A stretch of 34,532 nt of DNA from JAVVUJ01 sp964461765 (GCA_964461765.1 CAYWVS010000032.1:1-34532), one strand, 5' to 3'. Shown: positions 16,040 through 26,200, numbered from the stretch's first letter. Notes: generated by a model not told the origin, from the letters alone. Numbers and translations: made by a program.

Positions 16040-16738
16040 ATGGCAAGATGTACAGCACCGGTTTACGGTCATCGCACGGCAAGTGGAAGGGAAAACTGCC
16101 CAGTGTGTGGAGGTAACTATAGAGATTACAATTCTTATCCCTCATATTCTTCGCCGTATTTTTCATTATCAAACAGTTCTACAAGTAGTAAAAGTAATAG
16201 TGGTGGTGGCGGACAAACTAAGATGAAAGCACGCTGGTCTCCAACTGGTTCTACTATCCTATATACCCCTGCGGAGATACAAACGCTTACTCCGGTACGT
16301 GAAAATGTTGAGAGGCGCTCAAAATCATCAGATTTACGGGATGTTTTTCTTTGTCACGCTTGGGATGACCGTAAAAACGAAGCTAAGGAACTACACGATT
16401 TACTTGAATCAAAAGGGGTAACAGTTTGGTTTAGCGAAAAAGATGTTCTTTTAGGTTCATCTTTACTTCGTGAAATTGATAAAGGCTTGGCAAAATCTCG
16501 CATCGGTATTGTATTAGTTACGCCTTCATTTCTTAAACGTGTTGAGGGAGAAGGAATAGCAGATAAAGAGCTTTCGGCGTTGCTATCTCGTGATTTACTT
16601 ATCCCTATTGTACATAACACGACTTTTGAGGATTTACGTGAAGTTAGCCCGTTGCTTGGCTCACGAAGTGGCTTAAGTACTATTGATGAATCAATGGTAG
16701 TTGTTGCGGCTAAAATAGCAGAGTTGGTTACCTCGTAA
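16040..16738 (+). CDS. TIR-domain protein with N-terminal zinc knuckle
   Basis: I start at ATG 16040, which has a perfect AGGAGG 9 bases upstream; an 18-residue upstream extension is discarded. The 232-residue protein has an N-terminal C4...H11...C20-PV-C23 knuckle (GHRTASGRENCPVCGG), a low-complexity Ser/Tyr/Gly linker (about 28-60), and a TIR domain from about 99: DVFLCHAWDD, VTVWFSEKDVLLGSSLLREI, IGIVLVTPSFL. E145 in LLREI is a candidate catalytic residue. Bacterial TIR domains mostly degrade NAD+ or make signal nucleotides. It follows the AAA_13-like ATPase, which probably triggers it. Confidence 0.85.
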   Translation: MARCTAPVYGHRTASGRENCPVCGGNYRDYNSYPSYSSPYFSLSNSSTSSKSNSGGGGQTKMKARWSPTGSTILYTPAEIQTLTPVRENVERRSKSSDLRDVFLCHAWDDRKNEAKELHDLLESKGVTVWFSEKDVLLGSSLLREIDKGLAKSRIGIVLVTPSFLKRVEGEGIADKELSALLSRDLLIPIVHNTTFEDLREVSPLLGSRSGLSTIDESMVVVAAKIAELVTS

Positions 16739-16760
16739 AGAAAATAAAAAAATAAGTATA

Positions 16761-17188
16761 AAGAAATATCCTCCCCAAATAGTCACGAAAATTCCTGCAA
16801 AGCTTGTTTTTGTACGGAATAAGCACAAGAAAGAAGAATGGATTGCTTTCATTTTTACAGACACAAAGCTGTCAGAGAACGAAATCGTTGCAGAAAACAC
16901 TTTATGGCAAACGTAGGGATATTGAAGTTTTCTTCAAAATCTGTAAGTCTTACCTAAAGCTGAAGGGTGAATTTCAGCAATTATCTTACGTTGTGTTGGT
17001 GGCACATACTTCCATTGTGATGGTTAGGTATATGATCATTTATAAAAACGGCAAACGGAGTACAAAAGAAGCCTTGGAGACCTTTTTTTCTCTGCTGTGA
17101 TGAAGTTGCAGACATTCATTTTGAGCAAGCATTGATACTTCTAATGTCTTGTCTTTCAAAAACGTTGAAAGATAAAGGGAAAATTTAA
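16761..17188 (+). pseudogene. Remnant of an IS4-type transposase (3' part)
   Basis: Three frames join to give a recognisable transposase C-terminus: IPAKLVFVRNKHKKEEW then TDTKLSENEI (about 16761-16890), YGKRRDIEVFFKICKSYLKL then AHTSIVMVRYMI (about 16893-17080), and LCCDEVADIHFEQALILLM to a TAA at 17186-17188. The glutamate in YGKRRDIEVFF corresponds to the last catalytic acid of the family. There are at least two frameshifts, and the N-terminal two thirds is missing. No terminal inverted repeats were identified. Confidence 0.8.
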
Positions 17189-17462
17189 ATCAAAAAAAGA
17201 AAATTATATTCCTCACCATAAACTAAACAAAAAATATCAAATATTTATTAGCTCAACTCATGAAGACTTAAAAGATGAACGTGATGAGGTCATTAAAACC
17301 ATACTAAAGTTAGAGCATATTCCTATTGGGATGGAAATGTTTAATGCAGGCGATGACGAACAATGGTACGTCATTAAGCGAACAATAGATACTTCCGATT
17401 ACTATGTAATTATCCTGGGCTTAAAGTATGGGTCAATGATCCATAATAGATGCAGTCCTTAA
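17181..17462 (+). pseudogene. Truncated DUF4062 gene
   Basis: The frame gives KKYQIFISSTHEDLKDERDE, then KLEHIPIGMEMF, DDEQWYVIKRTIDTSDYYVI and LGLKYGS, the N-terminal DUF4062 fold often found at the front of STAND-type or TIR-like defence proteins. It has no start codon (open into the transposase remnant) and is cut by a stop at 17460-17462 just after the domain. The effector part is lost or scrambled. Confidence 0.75.
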
Positions 17463-17761
17463 TAGTAATTCAGCAATTTCGAACTGTGCAGAATGAATTA
17501 GGCGATTGGCTTATTGCAATTCAAAAGAAAGAGAACGGCTTAAAAGTCCCTATGAAATTGGAGACCAACTCTTTGGGAAGCATTTCCTTATCTTTTCCAA
17601 ACTTATATTTACAAGGAGATTTGTCAGTTTGGTAAGTACGTCATGCGTTATCTAACTAATCAACAAATAAACATAGAACTGTGGTAATAGCCTCCAAAGA
17701 AACAGTCTGGCTTATAGGGAAGCAGCTGTAGGAAAACTAACTGTTCCACAGTATCTATATA
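17463..17761 (+). other. Degenerate DNA between the DUF4062 remnant and the Gabija-like operon
   Basis: A 61-residue open frame (17450-17635) and a second short frame (FGKHFLIFSKLIF) overlap here, but neither resembles a family and no ribosome binding site fits. It is probably the decayed rest of the DUF4062 gene. No mobile-element ends were found. Confidence 0.4.
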
Positions 17762-17781
17762 GGATTATACAGAGATAATCC
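17762..17781 (+). promoter_or_regulatory. Inverted repeat before the Gabija-like operon
   Basis: GGATTAT (17762-17768) and ATAATCC (17775-17781) flank 6 bases, ending 17 bases before the ATG at 17799. It could be an operator or a 5' hairpin close to the AAAGGA ribosome binding site. Confidence 0.4.
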
Positions 17782-17798
17782 AGAAAGGAAAATGTATA

Positions 17799-19424
17799 AT
17801 GGATATCTGTGTTTTCATTATACAAGGTAAAAACATGGGCAGTATTAAGCAGATCGCTATTCATGGATATAAAAAATTTAAGGACTTCCATCTAACTTTT
17901 CACGATGGGCTTAACATCATTATTGGTGAAAACGAGTCGGGCAAAACCACTGTAATAGAAGCAATAAACATTGCTCTGAACCAGTGGTATAGAACAGCAG
18001 ATAAAAGCATAGTCGAAGAATTGATAAATCGTGAATTGATAGATAAATTCTATGCTACACCTTCAGTAGACACTCTTCCAAAGATAATCATAGAGATAGA
18101 ATTTGATTTGTCCAATCTACCTACTCAATCAGATTATTATGGGCAAGAGTATAAACTTATACAATCTCGTGATGATTTATACGGCGTTTCTTTTTGCTGC
18201 GAATTCAATGATGCATATGCAAAGAGTTTATTGCCGAATATAAATGCTGGGCTTGTTCCGTTTGAATATTACGATTTTTCATGGAAGACATTTAGTGGAG
18301 GACCTTTCTTATCATTGAAGAGCCCGGTGAAATATTTGGCAATAAATGCTTCTGAACAAACCTCTACCACTTCGTTTAATTATTACAATAAGAAGATTTT
18401 TAACAATACATTTTCCGAGAGCGATAAACTAAAATATAAAAACGATTTTCGCGATCAAGTAAAAAGTGCATTTGATTCCGTTGATATAGACGACATTGAT
18501 GCAAATAAGAAATTCGCTATTGATAATAAAAGGATAATATTGGAAAATCTGCTGACAATTACAGAGAATGGTATAGCATTGGAGAACAAAGGAAAAGGCA
18601 GAGAAAATCTTATTAAGACGCAAATTGCTCTTGACAAAGCTAGTGAACGAACAGAGGTAATCACTATTGAAGAGCCTGAGAGTCATTTGAGTCACACCAC
18701 TCTTCGAAAAATGATTAATGATATAAGAGAAAACCATGAGAATAAGCAGCTGATTGTAACCACGCATAATAGTTTGATCGTCACTAGCCTTGGATTAAAA
18801 AATGTCATTTGGATAAATAGCAATAGAGGGATCAGTCTTTCTGATATTCCCAAAACTGCGGCTGATTATTTTTCCAAGCTTGACAATAGTAATTTACTGC
18901 AGTTTCTTCTTGCAGAAAAATCCATCATAGTTGAAGGGGCAACAGAATATTTGATGCTTCCAGAGTTATATAAAGCTACATATCCGGAGTCAAGTCTTCA
19001 TTCAGATAAGATTGATATTATTTCCTGTAACGGTCTTTCTTACAAACAATATCTTGAAATTACAAAAAAAACAAATCATAAGGTTGCGGTTATTACGGAC
19101 AATGATGCCAAATCCGAAAACCTTGATTACATGGCTGCATATAATACAGAAAATGAGCGGTCTCATGTCTTTATGTCGGACGATTTAGGCGATGACGGCT
19201 GGACCTGGGAGGCCAATATTTATTCATTAAATAGGCTCTTAATTGAAGATCTCATTACACTTCAGGATGGAGCGCAGTATCTTTATCATGGAAGGGATTA
19301 TGGGCGTTACTTAGGAAAGATGCTTAACCATAAAGTTGAAACTGCCTACCAACTACTTCCCAAAGTAAGAGAACTTCAATGCCCTAAGTATATTAAGGAT
19401 GTGTTTGAATGGATAAGAAATTAG
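17799..19424 (+). CDS. gajA: OLD-family ATPase/TOPRIM nuclease, GajA-like
   Basis: The 541-residue protein (529 if it starts at ATG 17835, where OLD homologues usually begin; the AAAGGA site favours 17799) has an ABC-type ATPase: Walker A GENESGKT (43-50), a KGKGRENL signature-like segment (264-271), Walker B IEEPESHL (290-297), and H-loop TTHN. A C-terminal TOPRIM nuclease follows: VEGATE (E379, E383) and D434-N-D436. GajA of Gabija nicks or cuts DNA at specific sites and is held off by nucleotides that fall during phage replication. Pairing with a UvrD-like helicase makes this a class 2 OLD protein. Its stop overlaps the helicase start by 16 bases. Confidence 0.85.
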   Translation: MDICVFIIQGKNMGSIKQIAIHGYKKFKDFHLTFHDGLNIIIGENESGKTTVIEAINIALNQWYRTADKSIVEELINRELIDKFYATPSVDTLPKIIIEIEFDLSNLPTQSDYYGQEYKLIQSRDDLYGVSFCCEFNDAYAKSLLPNINAGLVPFEYYDFSWKTFSGGPFLSLKSPVKYLAINASEQTSTTSFNYYNKKIFNNTFSESDKLKYKNDFRDQVKSAFDSVDIDDIDANKKFAIDNKRIILENLLTITENGIALENKGKGRENLIKTQIALDKASERTEVITIEEPESHLSHTTLRKMINDIRENHENKQLIVTTHNSLIVTSLGLKNVIWINSNRGISLSDIPKTAADYFSKLDNSNLLQFLLAEKSIIVEGATEYLMLPELYKATYPESSLHSDKIDIISCNGLSYKQYLEITKKTNHKVAVITDNDAKSENLDYMAAYNTENERSHVFMSDDLGDDGWTWEANIYSLNRLLIEDLITLQDGAQYLYHGRDYGRYLGKMLNHKVETAYQLLPKVRELQCPKYIKDVFEWIRN

Positions 19425-20512
19425 TAATGGCCGTTGCTGGCTCCGGAAAGACATATTTAATATGCAATTCTTTAGACCCAGAAAAACGGAATCTAATCCT
19501 TGCATTTACACATGAGAATATTAAAAATATCCGACGTGAATTGTTTGAGCGTTATGACTGCATCCCAGAAGACACAATTGTATCGACATTCCACAGTTTT
19601 CTTTTTAGCAATTGCATCCGACCATACCATATGATGATTTGTGACTTATATGGAGTGCAACCGTTCAACTGTGAGGGAGTCATGTTTCTATCGCCTCCAA
19701 AGCCTATGAATGGTAAGCAATATAACGTTTTGTATGTCAAGGACAACAAAATGAAACATTACATACCGAGGAAAACATATTATTGTTCGCGCATGGCTAA
19801 ATTAGTATTAAAAAATAAGGATACCTTACTACCTTCTGTGATTAATCGAACAAATAAATTTTACGATGCACTTTTTATTGATGAATATCAGGATTACCGA
19901 AATGAAGAATATGAATTATTGTCGTCAATAATACAGGGATTTAATGGGGATGTTTTATTGGTTGGAGATTATTATCAGCACTCGGTAAGTGGAGACAATA
20001 ATACTGGAAAACCTTTTGGTACTGCAAAGAAGTCAAAAACGTATCAAGAATATAAAAAATTAATTGAAGGACTTGGTGTTACTATAGATGAAAACAAATT
20101 ATACAAATCAAGACGTTGCTCAAAATCTGTCTGCGATTTTGTAAGTTCTAAGATGGGTATTGAATTAGAATCATATGATAATCATTCTGGTGAAGTGAGT
20201 ATGGTTTTAGACGTGGCAGAGGCCAATCGGGTTTTATGCGATGATAACATCTGCAAATTGTTATTAAGAGATTCAGGGAAGTATCTCTTTAAATGCTTCA
20301 ATTGGAGTTATTCTAAAGGCGATACATATGAGAAAACTTGTGTGGTTTTAACTAATGATACATCCAATTTGATGGAGGATGATTTTAGGTATGATTGCAT
20401 TACTCCGATAATAAGAAATAAGTTGTATGTTGCCCTAACCCGTAGCCGAACTGACGTTTATTTGATGCCGAAAAACATATTTGACAAAGTGAAAGAAAAC
20501 TATTGTAGATAG
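19409..20512 (+). CDS. gajB: Compact UvrD-like helicase, GajB-like
   Basis: The 367-residue superfamily 1 helicase has Walker A AVAGSGKT (8-15), the DEYQD Walker B (158-162), LLVGDYYQH (motif III), a motif V region KGDTYEKTCVV, and motif VI YVALTRSRTD near the C-terminus. It is shorter than the roughly 490 residues of the studied GajB, probably because the 1B/2B insertions are reduced. It is translated in overlap with the OLD gene. In Gabija, GajB partners GajA and is thought to sense DNA ends or activate it. A less specific OLD-helicase pair remains possible. Confidence 0.8.
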   Translation: MDKKLVMAVAGSGKTYLICNSLDPEKRNLILAFTHENIKNIRRELFERYDCIPEDTIVSTFHSFLFSNCIRPYHMMICDLYGVQPFNCEGVMFLSPPKPMNGKQYNVLYVKDNKMKHYIPRKTYYCSRMAKLVLKNKDTLLPSVINRTNKFYDALFIDEYQDYRNEEYELLSSIIQGFNGDVLLVGDYYQHSVSGDNNTGKPFGTAKKSKTYQEYKKLIEGLGVTIDENKLYKSRRCSKSVCDFVSSKMGIELESYDNHSGEVSMVLDVAEANRVLCDDNICKLLLRDSGKYLFKCFNWSYSKGDTYEKTCVVLTNDTSNLMEDDFRYDCITPIIRNKLYVALTRSRTDVYLMPKNIFDKVKENYCR

Positions 20513-20808
20513 CATGCCTTTAGGCAAAGTACTACATAAAACACTGAATTAGAGAAGATAAGGTCAACTCATCATAATTTCAATTTTGATAACAGGTTTA
20601 TTTATCTTGATATCCTACGTTATACATTTTTAATTACTGTTGGCGATTACATATAGAGTTAAAGAAATAATTATGTTATTGATGGCCATTATAATGGTTT
20701 TACCTTCACATTATGTTTAAAAGATGTTACTTTAAAAAACTTTAGAAAACATTTTAAATAAATATTAAACATTTTAAATAATATGATAATATTAAATAAA
20801 AAATCAAA
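20513..20808 (+). other. AT-rich intergenic stretch with small palindromes and a 15-bp direct repeat
   Basis: No gene is seen. TGCCTTTAGGCA (20515-20526) could be a weak terminator behind the helicase gene. CCATTATAATGG (20686-20697) is a perfect palindrome. AAACATTTTAAATAA occurs at 20747-20761 and 20767-20781, ahead of the dead regulator gene, and may be its old operator. Confidence 0.4.
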
Positions 20809-21617
20809 ATGAAAGCTAAACATAATTATTTAAAACAAGCCCTTGGGTTAGATGCCCAAATTGAAAAATGGCAATATCAAGAGCGGCTACCCTTCTACTT
20901 AAAAGAGGGTAAAACATTTAACCAATTAATAATAAAAGATAAGGAATGTTTAATTGTCAATTAAGAAGTTGATGATTTTTCTTTACCTATATTTCAAAAG
21001 CATTTAGAAAGGCTTAAAGAATATTTTGAAGGAACTGTAATTTTACAATTCTCGCAACTTACCACATATCAACGAAAAGTTCTGATAGAAAATCAAATTT
21101 CTTTTATAGTACAGGGCAAACAAATCTATGTTCCATTTCTAGGAATGGTGTTACAAGAAACAGGTCTTGCAGAGAAACACAATCCGGTTAATATGCCCCC
21201 TGTATCATAGATGATATTACGGTTCTTCATATATCATTCAAACGGAAGAGAATATTCAAAGGGAGAGATTGCAGAGGAAATAAATCTTTCCGGAAGTGAC
21301 GTAACACGGGGAGTTGAATACTGGTAGCAAAAGGGATTATTGCTATCCCAAAAACATGGGAAATATTCTAAGGTAATTGCTCCATGTTATGGAAAACCGC
21401 TCATTGAGAAGTCTATGCCTCTTTAATAAACCCCGTGCAAAAGAGAATATCTGTAAAGATAAAGAAAGAATAAATGGCTTTGCCTATTGCCGGTAAAGAA
21501 GCACTTTCCATGCATAAGGGTACTATGAAAAAAATGATGAGATTTTTAAATAAAGATGATATAATAGATCCCAAGTGGAGCAAAGATGAATTTATAGAAA
21601 TTGAAGTGAGGAAATAG
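20809..21617 (+). pseudogene. Decayed winged-helix (MarR-like) transcriptional regulator
   Basis: From ATG 20809 one frame reads YLKQALGLDAQIEKW, LPFYLKEGKTFNQL, LTTYQRKVLIENQISFIVQG, IYVPFLGMVL, then a helix-turn-helix region (FFIYHSNGREYSKGEIAEEI, LSGSDVTRGVEYW), but it is broken by three in-frame stops (TAA, TAG, TAG). A shift near 21410 leads to LINPVQKRISVKIKKE, another stop, then ALPIAGKEALSMH. The tail ends with TAG at 21615-21617. The pattern fits a known Firmicute MarR-like regulator family. Several separate lesions mean it is not functional. Confidence 0.7.
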
Positions 21618-21772
21618 GATTCTAATTGCTTTACAAGTAGCAATATAGTTGGTAAGATTTCACTAATTTAACCCTAAAAGACAGCGATTGCTTGAAAGAG
21701 TCTTGGAGGATGTAAATTGAACCATTTAAATTTTACTCCTAACTTTTTAGTTGTCATATTTCTGTTTGATAG

Positions 21773-22018
21773 AACTTTTGGAGTGAAGATATTAGGACAG
21801 AAGAAGTCCTAATAAATGTCCTAATAAATGTCCCAATAAATGTCCCAATAACTGAGATACAAATGAAAATATTAGATGTAAGTCAAAAAACAATTCAACG
21901 AGAACTCAAAAAATTAAAGGAAGCAAAGCATATTGAACGCATCGGTTCAAATAAAGTAGGCTTCTGGGAAATTATGGATTACAGAAAGATTTATTGCTCT
22001 GATAATTCCCAATTTTAA
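21773..22018 (+). pseudogene. C-terminal remnant of an AlbA_2/Fic-type HTH protein
   Basis: The frame has no start codon: a TAG lies just before it and no ATG precedes the repeat. It encodes TEEVLINVLINVPINVPIT, then MKILDVSQKTIQRELKKLKE and IERIGSNKVGFWEI, ending in TAA at 22016-22018. NVPI repeats followed by this winged helix are typical of the tails of AlbA_2-type ATP-binding or Fic-related regulators. About 20 residues of the expected winged helix between repeat and DVSQKT appear deleted. Confidence 0.6.
21806..21853 (+). repeat. Four 12-bp tandem units encoding (VxIN)4
   Basis: The unit GTCCYAATAAAT is repeated four times (the last ends in ACT). It encodes VLIN-VLIN-VPIN-VPIT, an in-frame protein repeat. 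Confidence 0.8.
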
Positions 22019-22078
22019 GTCACCAAACAAAAAGAAATATTTAAACCCTAACCTACAACATCACCCCCCGGAGGAAAA

Positions 22079-23215
22079 ATGAAACTCATACACCTCTCTG
22101 ATCTCCATATAGGCAAACGACTATATGAGTTTTCTTTGCTGGAAGATCAAGAATACATATTAACAAAAATAATCAACATCCTAGACCAGGAAAAGCCGGA
22201 TGTCGTGCTTATCTGCGGTGATATTTACGATAAATCAGTACCCTCAGCAGAAGCGGTGACTTTGTTTGATAACTTTTTGGTGGGACTTTCAGAGCGAAAT
22301 TTAAAAATCTTTGTCATAAGCGGGAACCATGATTCTCCCGAACGCATTGCCTTTGGTTCCAGACTTATGAAAACCAGCGGTGTGTATATGTCCCCGGTTT
22401 ACAGCAAGGAGATTCACTCCGTAAAACTTTTGGACGAGCATGGAACCTTAAACATTTATATGCTGCCCTTCATTAAACCGGCACACGTAAGAGCTCATTT
22501 CCCGGATAATACCATTGAATCATACTCAGAAGCGGTACAAATTGCCATTGGTCATGCACATATTGATCCCGCAGAGCGAAATGTTTTGTTGACCCATCAA
22601 TTTGTAACAGGCTCGGAACGCTCCGACTCAGAAGATTTTTCCGTGGGTGGCTCGGATAACGTTTCGGCCTCTGTTTTTGATGCTTTTGATTACGTGGCTC
22701 TTGGGCATCTCCATAAACCCCAAAGTATCGGTAGAGAAACCCTCAGGTATTGTGGTACCCCTTTAAAATATTCTGTTTCCGAAGCAAAGCATGATAAGTC
22801 AGTTACAGTTGTAGAAATGCAGGAAAAAGGAAATGTTTCTGTTCGGACCGTGAATTTGATTCCTAAGCGTGATGTACGTGAAATCAAAGGCACCTACATG
22901 GAATTGACCTCCAAAAAATATTATGAAGAATTAAATCTTGAGGATTTTTACCAGGTCACCTTAACCGATGAAGAGGATATTCCTGATGTTATGAACAAGC
23001 TTAGGGTTATCTACAAAAATATCATGAATTTGGTTTACGATAATAAAAGAACTCGCAGCGGGTCAATGATCGGTGGCATAGAGGATGTGGAAAACAAATC
23101 CCCCCTAACCCTTGTGTCGGAATTCTATGAGTTGCAAAATAATCAACCTCTTAGCGAGGAACAAAAGATATTTATGAAAAACCTGATAGAAATGATATGG
23201 GGGGACGAAAAATGA
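22079..23215 (+). CDS. sbcD: DNA double-strand-break nuclease subunit SbcD (Mre11-like)
   Basis: The 378-residue protein has the calcineurin-like phosphoesterase motifs in order: D8-L-H10 (SDLHIG), GD48 (CGDIYD), GN83-H84-D (SGNHD), H173 (LLTHQ), and GH210-L-H212, which bind two Mn ions. With SbcC it cuts hairpins and blocked DNA ends. The start at ATG 22079 has GGAGG 5 bases upstream. It overlaps sbcC by 4 bases (ATGA), forming the usual operon. Length is normal. Confidence 0.97.
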   Translation: MKLIHLSDLHIGKRLYEFSLLEDQEYILTKIINILDQEKPDVVLICGDIYDKSVPSAEAVTLFDNFLVGLSERNLKIFVISGNHDSPERIAFGSRLMKTSGVYMSPVYSKEIHSVKLLDEHGTLNIYMLPFIKPAHVRAHFPDNTIESYSEAVQIAIGHAHIDPAERNVLLTHQFVTGSERSDSEDFSVGGSDNVSASVFDAFDYVALGHLHKPQSIGRETLRYCGTPLKYSVSEAKHDKSVTVVEMQEKGNVSVRTVNLIPKRDVREIKGTYMELTSKKYYEELNLEDFYQVTLTDEEDIPDVMNKLRVIYKNIMNLVYDNKRTRSGSMIGGIEDVENKSPLTLVSEFYELQNNQPLSEEQKIFMKNLIEMIWGDEK

Positions 23216-26200
23216 GACCTATAAAACTCATCGTGTCGGCCTTCGGTCCCTATGCCGGAAAAACGGAAATAGAATTAAGCAGGCTTGGGGAAAAGGGCGT
23301 ATATTTAATTACCGGTGATACGGGGGCAGGAAAAACAACGATTTTTGATGCAATTACTTATGCACTTTTTGGGGAACCCAGTGGTAATGTTCGTGACACT
23401 TCGCTGTTTAGAAGTAAATATGCAGACGTTGAAACACCTACTTTTGTGGAATTAGCATTTGAATACGCAGGACAGAGATATTTTGTAAAACGTAATCCTG
23501 ACTATGAACGTCCGGCAAAACGTGGAGATGGATATGCGTTGCAAAAGGCTGAAGCTGAGCTGCAACTGCCAGACGGTAAGGTGGTGACCAAAATAAAAGA
23601 TGTGAACAATGCGCTTAGACAAATTCTCGGCATTGATCGTTCACAGTTTACACAAATAGCAATGATTGCCCAAGGTGAGTTTTTAAAACTCATTCTTGCC
23701 TCTACAGAAGAACGTCAAAAAATATTCAGAGAGATTTTTGGGACAAGATATTACCAAGTTTTGCAGGACAGATTAAAAAATGAACTATCAGAGCTAAATC
23801 AAAACTGTATTTCCCTGAGGAATAGTGTAAAACAATATGTGGATGGAGCTACCTGCAAGCCCAATGATGTCCTTGAAATGGAACTTGACAAATCAAAATC
23901 TGGAGAGCTACCCATTGCTGATACTATAGAAATAATCGAAAAAATCATTTTCCAAGATAATCGTGAGAAGGAAATATGTTCTGAAAAATTATCAAACCTT
24001 GATCAAGAGCTTGCTGAAATAGCCAACGAAATCAGAAAAGAAGAAGAAAGGCAAAAAAGTATAAAAGCCTTAGAGGATACCGGAAATCTTCTCGAAGAAA
24101 AAAAGCTTTTGCAAAACCAGACATTAGCAAAGTTTGAAGAAGAGAAAGGGAAAATCCCTAAAAGAAAAGAGCTTTCAGCTTTAATCGTAACCTCAAATAA
24201 TGATCTTCCCAAGTATGATGAGTTTGATGCTATTAATATGAAAATAGCAGAAAAGCAGTCGGAATTAGTTAATTCGCAAAATAGCCATAACCGGCAACTA
24301 AAAAAAATCGCAACCCTTGAAGGGAACATTAAGGAACAAAAGGATGAGCTTGAAACTCTTAAAAACGTTCAAGTTCTATTTAGTGAGCTGTCAAAAGAGC
24401 AAGAGAAATTACAGGAAAAAACAGAAAAAATCCAAAACATCCATGATAATTATCAAGAGATAAAATCTTTTTTATGTAAACTTCAATGGGAATTGAATGA
24501 CTTAACTCAAATAGAATCTCAAAAAAGTCAGGAACTCTGTACGGATACCCATAAACTTGAAGCCCATAAAAAGCAATTGGAAGAGCTATCAAATATTACC
24601 TTACTAGACAGTGAGCTGAAGCAAGAAAATGAGAAATTTATTGAAAGACAACAAGCAGCTAAGGACTTGAAAGTAGATGTAATTGCTTTTGCAGAATTAA
24701 TTTCCTCAAAGCAAAACTTATTATCGAAACAAAAGGGCTTAGAAACAGAACTTTTAGCTGATATTGATGCTATAAATGAAGATATCAAAAATCAAAAAAT
24801 ATCATTGGAAGAATTAAAGGATATCTCCCTCACCTATAATCAACTAACCCAAAAGTATGAAGATCTGAAGGATAAGAAGGATTGTATCATTGAAATCCAA
24901 AGTAGCCTAAAAGAGATTTTTTCATTAATGGCAAAGCATGAAAATGCCCAAAGTAAATACCTATCTGATTTAGAAAAATCAACGAAGGTAACAAATGATT
25001 ATGAATTAAAATTCAAGGCATATTTGGATGAACAAGCCGGAATAATTGCCAAAACCCTGAGTGAAGGTGAAAAATGTCCTGTTTGTGGTTCAAGGTCACA
25101 TCCCGAGCCTGCTACTTTTTCTGAAAATGCTCCCAGCAAGGAAGAGCTTGATAGGGCGAAGGAAGCTTCCGAAACAGAAAAAAGCAAAGCAATGAAAGCA
25201 AGTGAAGCAGTTGCTGCTATTCATGTTGAATTAACAAATAAAAAAGAGTTTCTACTGAAAAATGCCACCCCCATAATTGGGGAATGCAAGTTTGAAGCCA
25301 TAGAAGAATTGATTAAAACGGAAAATATCAGCATAGAAACATCTGAAATAGATCTTCAAAAGGAAATTGCTGAAAGCAAAGAAAAAATCAAACAAAAAGA
25401 GAAACTGACTGATTTGCTAGAAAGAAATGAAAATATTTTAAAAGAAAAAAGTATCTTGCTAAGTCAAACCCAAAATGGCATTGCAAGCACCTCCGCTGAG
25501 ATGGAAACGTTAGAAAATAACAATAAAGTTAATATCTTAAAAAGAGCAAATGTTTTGTTAGGGGAGTGTACTTTTTCACAAATAGATGAAAAATTAAGGG
25601 AATTCATCGATGACCTAAGGGGCAAGGAGAAAAAACTCAAGGCAGAAATAGAGGAAGTGAAACTTAAACTACAAATTCATGAAAGCATTAAAAAGGAAAT
25701 TCCTTTACTGGAAGAAAAAATAAAGCTTACAAACAATGAATTAAATGAGATGAAACGTGATGTCACAACTAAGACTGTTGAGCTAAAATCTCTATTTGAC
25801 AAAATCACAGACATTAAATCATCTTTAAATAGCATTATCCATGGAGAAAATATAGATAATTGTAACAAAACTTATGCTGCAACTGAGGATTGGAAGGACC
25901 TTAATGACTCAAATGATCTGAATAACTTAAATTATCTAAGTTATGAAAATAATTCAAATAGCTTTAGTTCCAATGACTTAAATTACCTTGATGACTTTGA
26001 AAACATAGAGACTAATATTGACTATATTTCCGGTGAGTATAGAAAAGCAGGAATTAGACTTTCTAACGATTTAATTGAAGCTGAAAAAAGAGTAAATCGT
26101 CACATTGAACTGGAGGAATTGATTCCTAAAAATGAAGAGCAGATAAAAACTGAACAGGAAAAGCTCACTGAATCTAAAAATTCAATAGTTTCATTGGAAA

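Noticed and set aside
16354..16620. 88-codon minus-strand open frame inside the TIR gene
   Set aside because: Antisense shadow of the TIR domain coding sequence, Ser-rich with no start signals.
16040..16738. Thoeris assignment for the TIR gene
   Set aside because: No ThsA-like SIR2/SLOG gene is nearby and the N-terminal zinc knuckle is unlike ThsB; the partner is an AAA_13-type ATPase.
17450..17635. 61-codon plus-strand open frame
   Set aside because: It has no ribosome binding site or recognisable family and lies within degenerate DNA after the DUF4062 fragment; treated as decay.
21806..21853. Four short tandem units that might suggest a CRISPR-like array
   Set aside because: The units are 12 bp, contiguous with no spacers, and encode an in-frame protein repeat; no cas genes are present.
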